From Trichodesmium sp. MAG_R04 (GTDB lineage: Bacteria > Cyanobacteriota > Cyanobacteriia > Cyanobacteriales > Microcoleaceae), in NCBI GenBank assembly GCA_023356515.1, contig JAKQYG010000253.1, positions 1 through 6,208 on the forward strand: a DNA stretch of 6,208 nucleotides. Reading direction: 5' to 3'. Made by a program: the position numbers and the translations under genes. Under the pieces are notes generated by a model. That model was not told the DNA's origin. It made no database searches and saw only the letters and a program-made list of their open reading frames with translations. How positions within the stretch are numbered: the stretch's first letter is position 1; every line of letters starts with the position of its first letter. This document shows, piece after piece, positions 4,654 to 6,208 of the stretch.

Positions 4654-5589
4654 TTAATAAATTACAGGTTGAAGTTTTTTCTTTTCAGTTATTAATTTCC
4701 TTGGCACTATAATTGCTAAAGCTAGAGGAACTAATTGAAAATGAGCTGGAGTATAAGTAACAATTTCTCCATCTGTATTAATAGGACGAGGTTTCCGAGT
4801 ATACACATTAATTACAGAAGCAGATAGATAACGAAAACCAAAACTTTCTTGATATTTTCCTTGCCATATAGAAGGTAATACACCAGTAAATTGCCAACAA
4901 TATTTTACTTCTAAGCTGTATAAATCTAGCCTTTGATCATCAATTTTAGCATCGTGAGCGATGGTCATTCCACCTCCATAATGCCTGCCATTTCCTACAG
5001 CAACTTGCAAAGTTTTGACTATCTTTGATTCACCATTACAACTAATTTCTGCTGTAAAAGGGCGACTTTGTAAAATAATTTTGCTGGCAGTAATAGCATA
5101 AGCTAATACACCCCACTTAAGCTTTGCTTCTTTTGTTAAATTATTAGTAATGTCTACACTTAATCCAATACTAGCAACATTGAAAAAATGTTTACCATTA
5201 ACTAAACCTAAATCTATATAACGTTTTTTACCGGTAGCAATAACTTGACAAGCCTCAAATAAAGAAATAGGAATTCCTAAAGTTCGAGCTAAATCATTAG
5301 CTGTTCCTAATGGTAAAATTCCCAAAGGTAAACCTGTTTCAACCAGGGCATCTACAGCTAAATTTAATGTGCCATCTCCTCCAGCAATAATTACCATATT
5401 TACCTGGTTTTTATAGTTTTGAATAAAATGGCTGGAATCCTGGGGAGATTCAATTTTTTTTTTGATAATTTCTATACCAAAATTTTCTTGTAAATAAGTT
5501 AAGGCTAAATGTAGATTATTTTTAACCTTTCTAGCACGAGGATTTACCAGTAAAAGAGCTTTTTTTGATCTTAGTTTATTTTGGTTCAT
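4654..5589 (-). CDS. Diacylglycerol kinase family lipid kinase (YegS/DgkB type)
   Basis: A 311-residue protein of the soluble diacylglycerol/sphingosine kinase superfamily, which transfers phosphate from ATP (or another NTP) to a lipid hydroxyl. The catalytic N-terminal domain shows NPRA (16-19), the nucleotide-binding GGDGT loop (70-74) and the family signature LPLGTANDLAR (92-102). The C-terminal beta-sandwich domain carries VASIGLS, GNGRHYGGGM and finally TDGE (272-275), whose acidic residue is thought to be the general base in DgkB-type enzymes. Length matches the family (about 300). There is no signal peptide or membrane helix, as expected for a peripheral enzyme acting at the inner membrane face. 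The exact lipid substrate cannot be told from sequence; diacylglycerol, phosphatidylglycerol or another lipid are possible, so no gene symbol is given. ATG 5589 is chosen as the first start; no Shine-Dalgarno. It follows the phosphoesterase gene by 103 bases on the same strand, so a shared transcript is possible but unproven. Confidence 0.92.
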   Translation of the reverse strand: MNQNKLRSKKALLLVNPRARKVKNNLHLALTYLQENFGIEIIKKKIESPQDSSHFIQNYKNQVNMVIIAGGDGTLNLAVDALVETGLPLGILPLGTANDLARTLGIPISLFEACQVIATGKKRYIDLGLVNGKHFFNVASIGLSVDITNNLTKEAKLKWGVLAYAITASKIILQSRPFTAEISCNGESKIVKTLQVAVGNGRHYGGGMTIAHDAKIDDQRLDLYSLEVKYCWQFTGVLPSIWQGKYQESFGFRYLSASVINVYTRKPRPINTDGEIVTYTPAHFQLVPLALAIIVPRKLITEKKKLQPVIY

Positions 5590-5593
5590 AAAG

Positions 5594-5628
5594 AAAGTTA
5601 AAAGTTAAAATTCAAAATTTAAAAGTAA
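5594..5628. repeat. Tandem heptamer repeat upstream of the lipid kinase gene
   Basis: Five consecutive 7-base units: AAAGTTA (5594-5600), AAAGTTA (5601-5607), AAATTCA (5608-5614), AAATTTA (5615-5621) and AAAGTAA (5622-5628). The array may run on as GAAAAAA and GAAAAAT to 5642. It lies immediately before the ATG at 5589 and so occupies the mRNA leader. Similar heptamers are common in filamentous cyanobacteria. Confidence 0.5.
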
Positions 5629-5630
5629 GA

Positions 5631-5669
5631 AAAAAGAAAAATTTTCCTTTAAGCAAACTTTTTCTTTTT
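5631..5669 (-). terminator. A/T-only hairpin between the phosphoesterase and lipid kinase genes
   Basis: AAAAAGAAAAA (5631-5641) pairs perfectly with TTTTTCTTTTT (5659-5669) over 11 bp, loop 17 bases. On the minus strand it begins 24 bases after the phosphoesterase stop codon and ends in a T-rich run. The stem has only one G-C pair, so it would be a weak terminator and may simply reflect the A/T-rich repeats. Confidence 0.25.
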
Positions 5670-5692
5670 AAGAAGAGGTAATTATTAATTAT

Positions 5693-6208
5693 TTAATTTA
5701 TTACTCTCTCAAACAATCTAAATTCATCAAACTTTACGACTTGAGAATTAGGCTTTCTTGTATCAAAATAGTAACTACTAACTATCCCTGTTTCTGTCTC
5801 AAAAATACTAAAAGCTGTAATATCATTGCTAGCAATAAAAGGTTGAGGTTTACCATTTTCATCTAACAAAGGAGCAATGGTTGGAATTATCGGTTCTAAA
5901 CCATTAGGATTACCAACTTCAGCATATTTTTCCTGATAATTTAGAGGAACATTACGCTTTGTCTCTCCCAGATAAGCCCCATAGCTATTACCCACATTTG
6001 ATGTTTCTAGAAAGTGCATTCCACCTGGACTAATGAAGCGATTCCAAAGATGAGAATGCCCATAAAATACTAACTGGACACCAGCAGTTTCTAATAATGG
6101 TAAAACATCTCGAATAATATAGTCATTTTGTTGGGGATATTCATAACGAATCATGGTGATTTTGCCATTTTTATCTCGGTCAATATATTGTATGGGCTGA
6201 GTATAGGC
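5693..6208 (-). CDS. Calcineurin-like metallophosphoesterase, C-terminal fragment
   Basis: The last 171 residues of a metallophosphoesterase whose N-terminal part lies beyond the window end; the frame is open to the last base, and residues AYTQPIQYIDRDKNGK precede the first internal ATG at 6154, so that ATG is not the start. The fragment holds LVFYGHSHLWNRF (GHSH at about residues 50-53), the last metal-binding motif of the calcineurin-like fold. ETSNVGNSYGAY, TIAPLLDENGKPQPFIASND and GIVSSYYFDTRKPNSQVVKFDEF follow, a C-terminal region I associate with cyanobacterial members. These enzymes use a two-metal centre to hydrolyse phosphomonoesters or diesters; the substrate is unknown, and whether the protein is exported cannot be judged without its N-terminus. 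It is followed on the same strand by the lipid kinase gene after 103 bases. Confidence 0.88.
   Translation of the reverse strand, partial: AYTQPIQYIDRDKNGKITMIRYEYPQQNDYIIRDVLPLLETAGVQLVFYGHSHLWNRFISPGGMHFLETSNVGNSYGAYLGETKRNVPLNYQEKYAEVGNPNGLEPIIPTIAPLLDENGKPQPFIASNDITAFSIFETETGIVSSYYFDTRKPNSQVVKFDEFRLFERVIN

Overview
The window reads as low-GC filamentous cyanobacterial chromosome. Grounds: an N-tail plus HEAT-repeat protein of a type I associate with cyanobacteria, a short cyanobacterial-type QueE, a cyanobacterial-type metallophosphoesterase tail, AT-rich genes (sampled lines of the HEAT and queE genes are 30-33% G+C by hand count), long intergenic stretches, and short tandem heptamer repeats and small palindromes between genes. 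No full HIP1 octamer (GCGATCGC) was seen. A Trichodesmium/Okeania-like Oscillatoriales genome would fit, but the genus is inference.

Layout. Bases 1-262 (+) are the C-terminal end of NADP-type isocitrate dehydrogenase. Bases 263-623 are a leader with inverted repeats and a possible promoter. Bases 624-1952 (+) encode a 442-residue HEAT-repeat protein. Bases 1953-2302 have no intact gene but hold what looks like the right end of an IS200/IS605-type (tnpB) element plus compact palindromes. Bases 2303-3175 (-) hold two genes I do not recognise: a small ORF of about 48 residues followed by a 191-residue protein, in a patch with visibly higher G+C (about 42-45%). Bases 3254-3575 are non-coding, with palindromes, a degenerate 16-nt tandem repeat and a terminator-like hairpin. 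Bases 3576-4199 (-) encode QueE. Bases 4200-4653 are non-coding and contain a MITE-like inverted-repeat element. Bases 4654-5589 (-) encode a diacylglycerol-kinase-family lipid kinase. Bases 5693-6208 (-) are the C-terminal part of a calcineurin-like metallophosphoesterase that runs out of the window.

The genes do not form one pathway. They are housekeeping or conserved cyanobacterial functions: TCA cycle/2-oxoglutarate supply, a HEAT scaffold, queuosine precursor synthesis, lipid phosphorylation and a phosphoesterase. Wide spacers separate them and most are probably separate transcription units. The least explained parts are the two-gene higher-GC patch at 2303-3175 with its leader hairpin, and the repeat-rich spacers. 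I found no CRISPR array, tRNA, rRNA, recognisable riboswitch or defence cassette, and no clear previously undescribed system.
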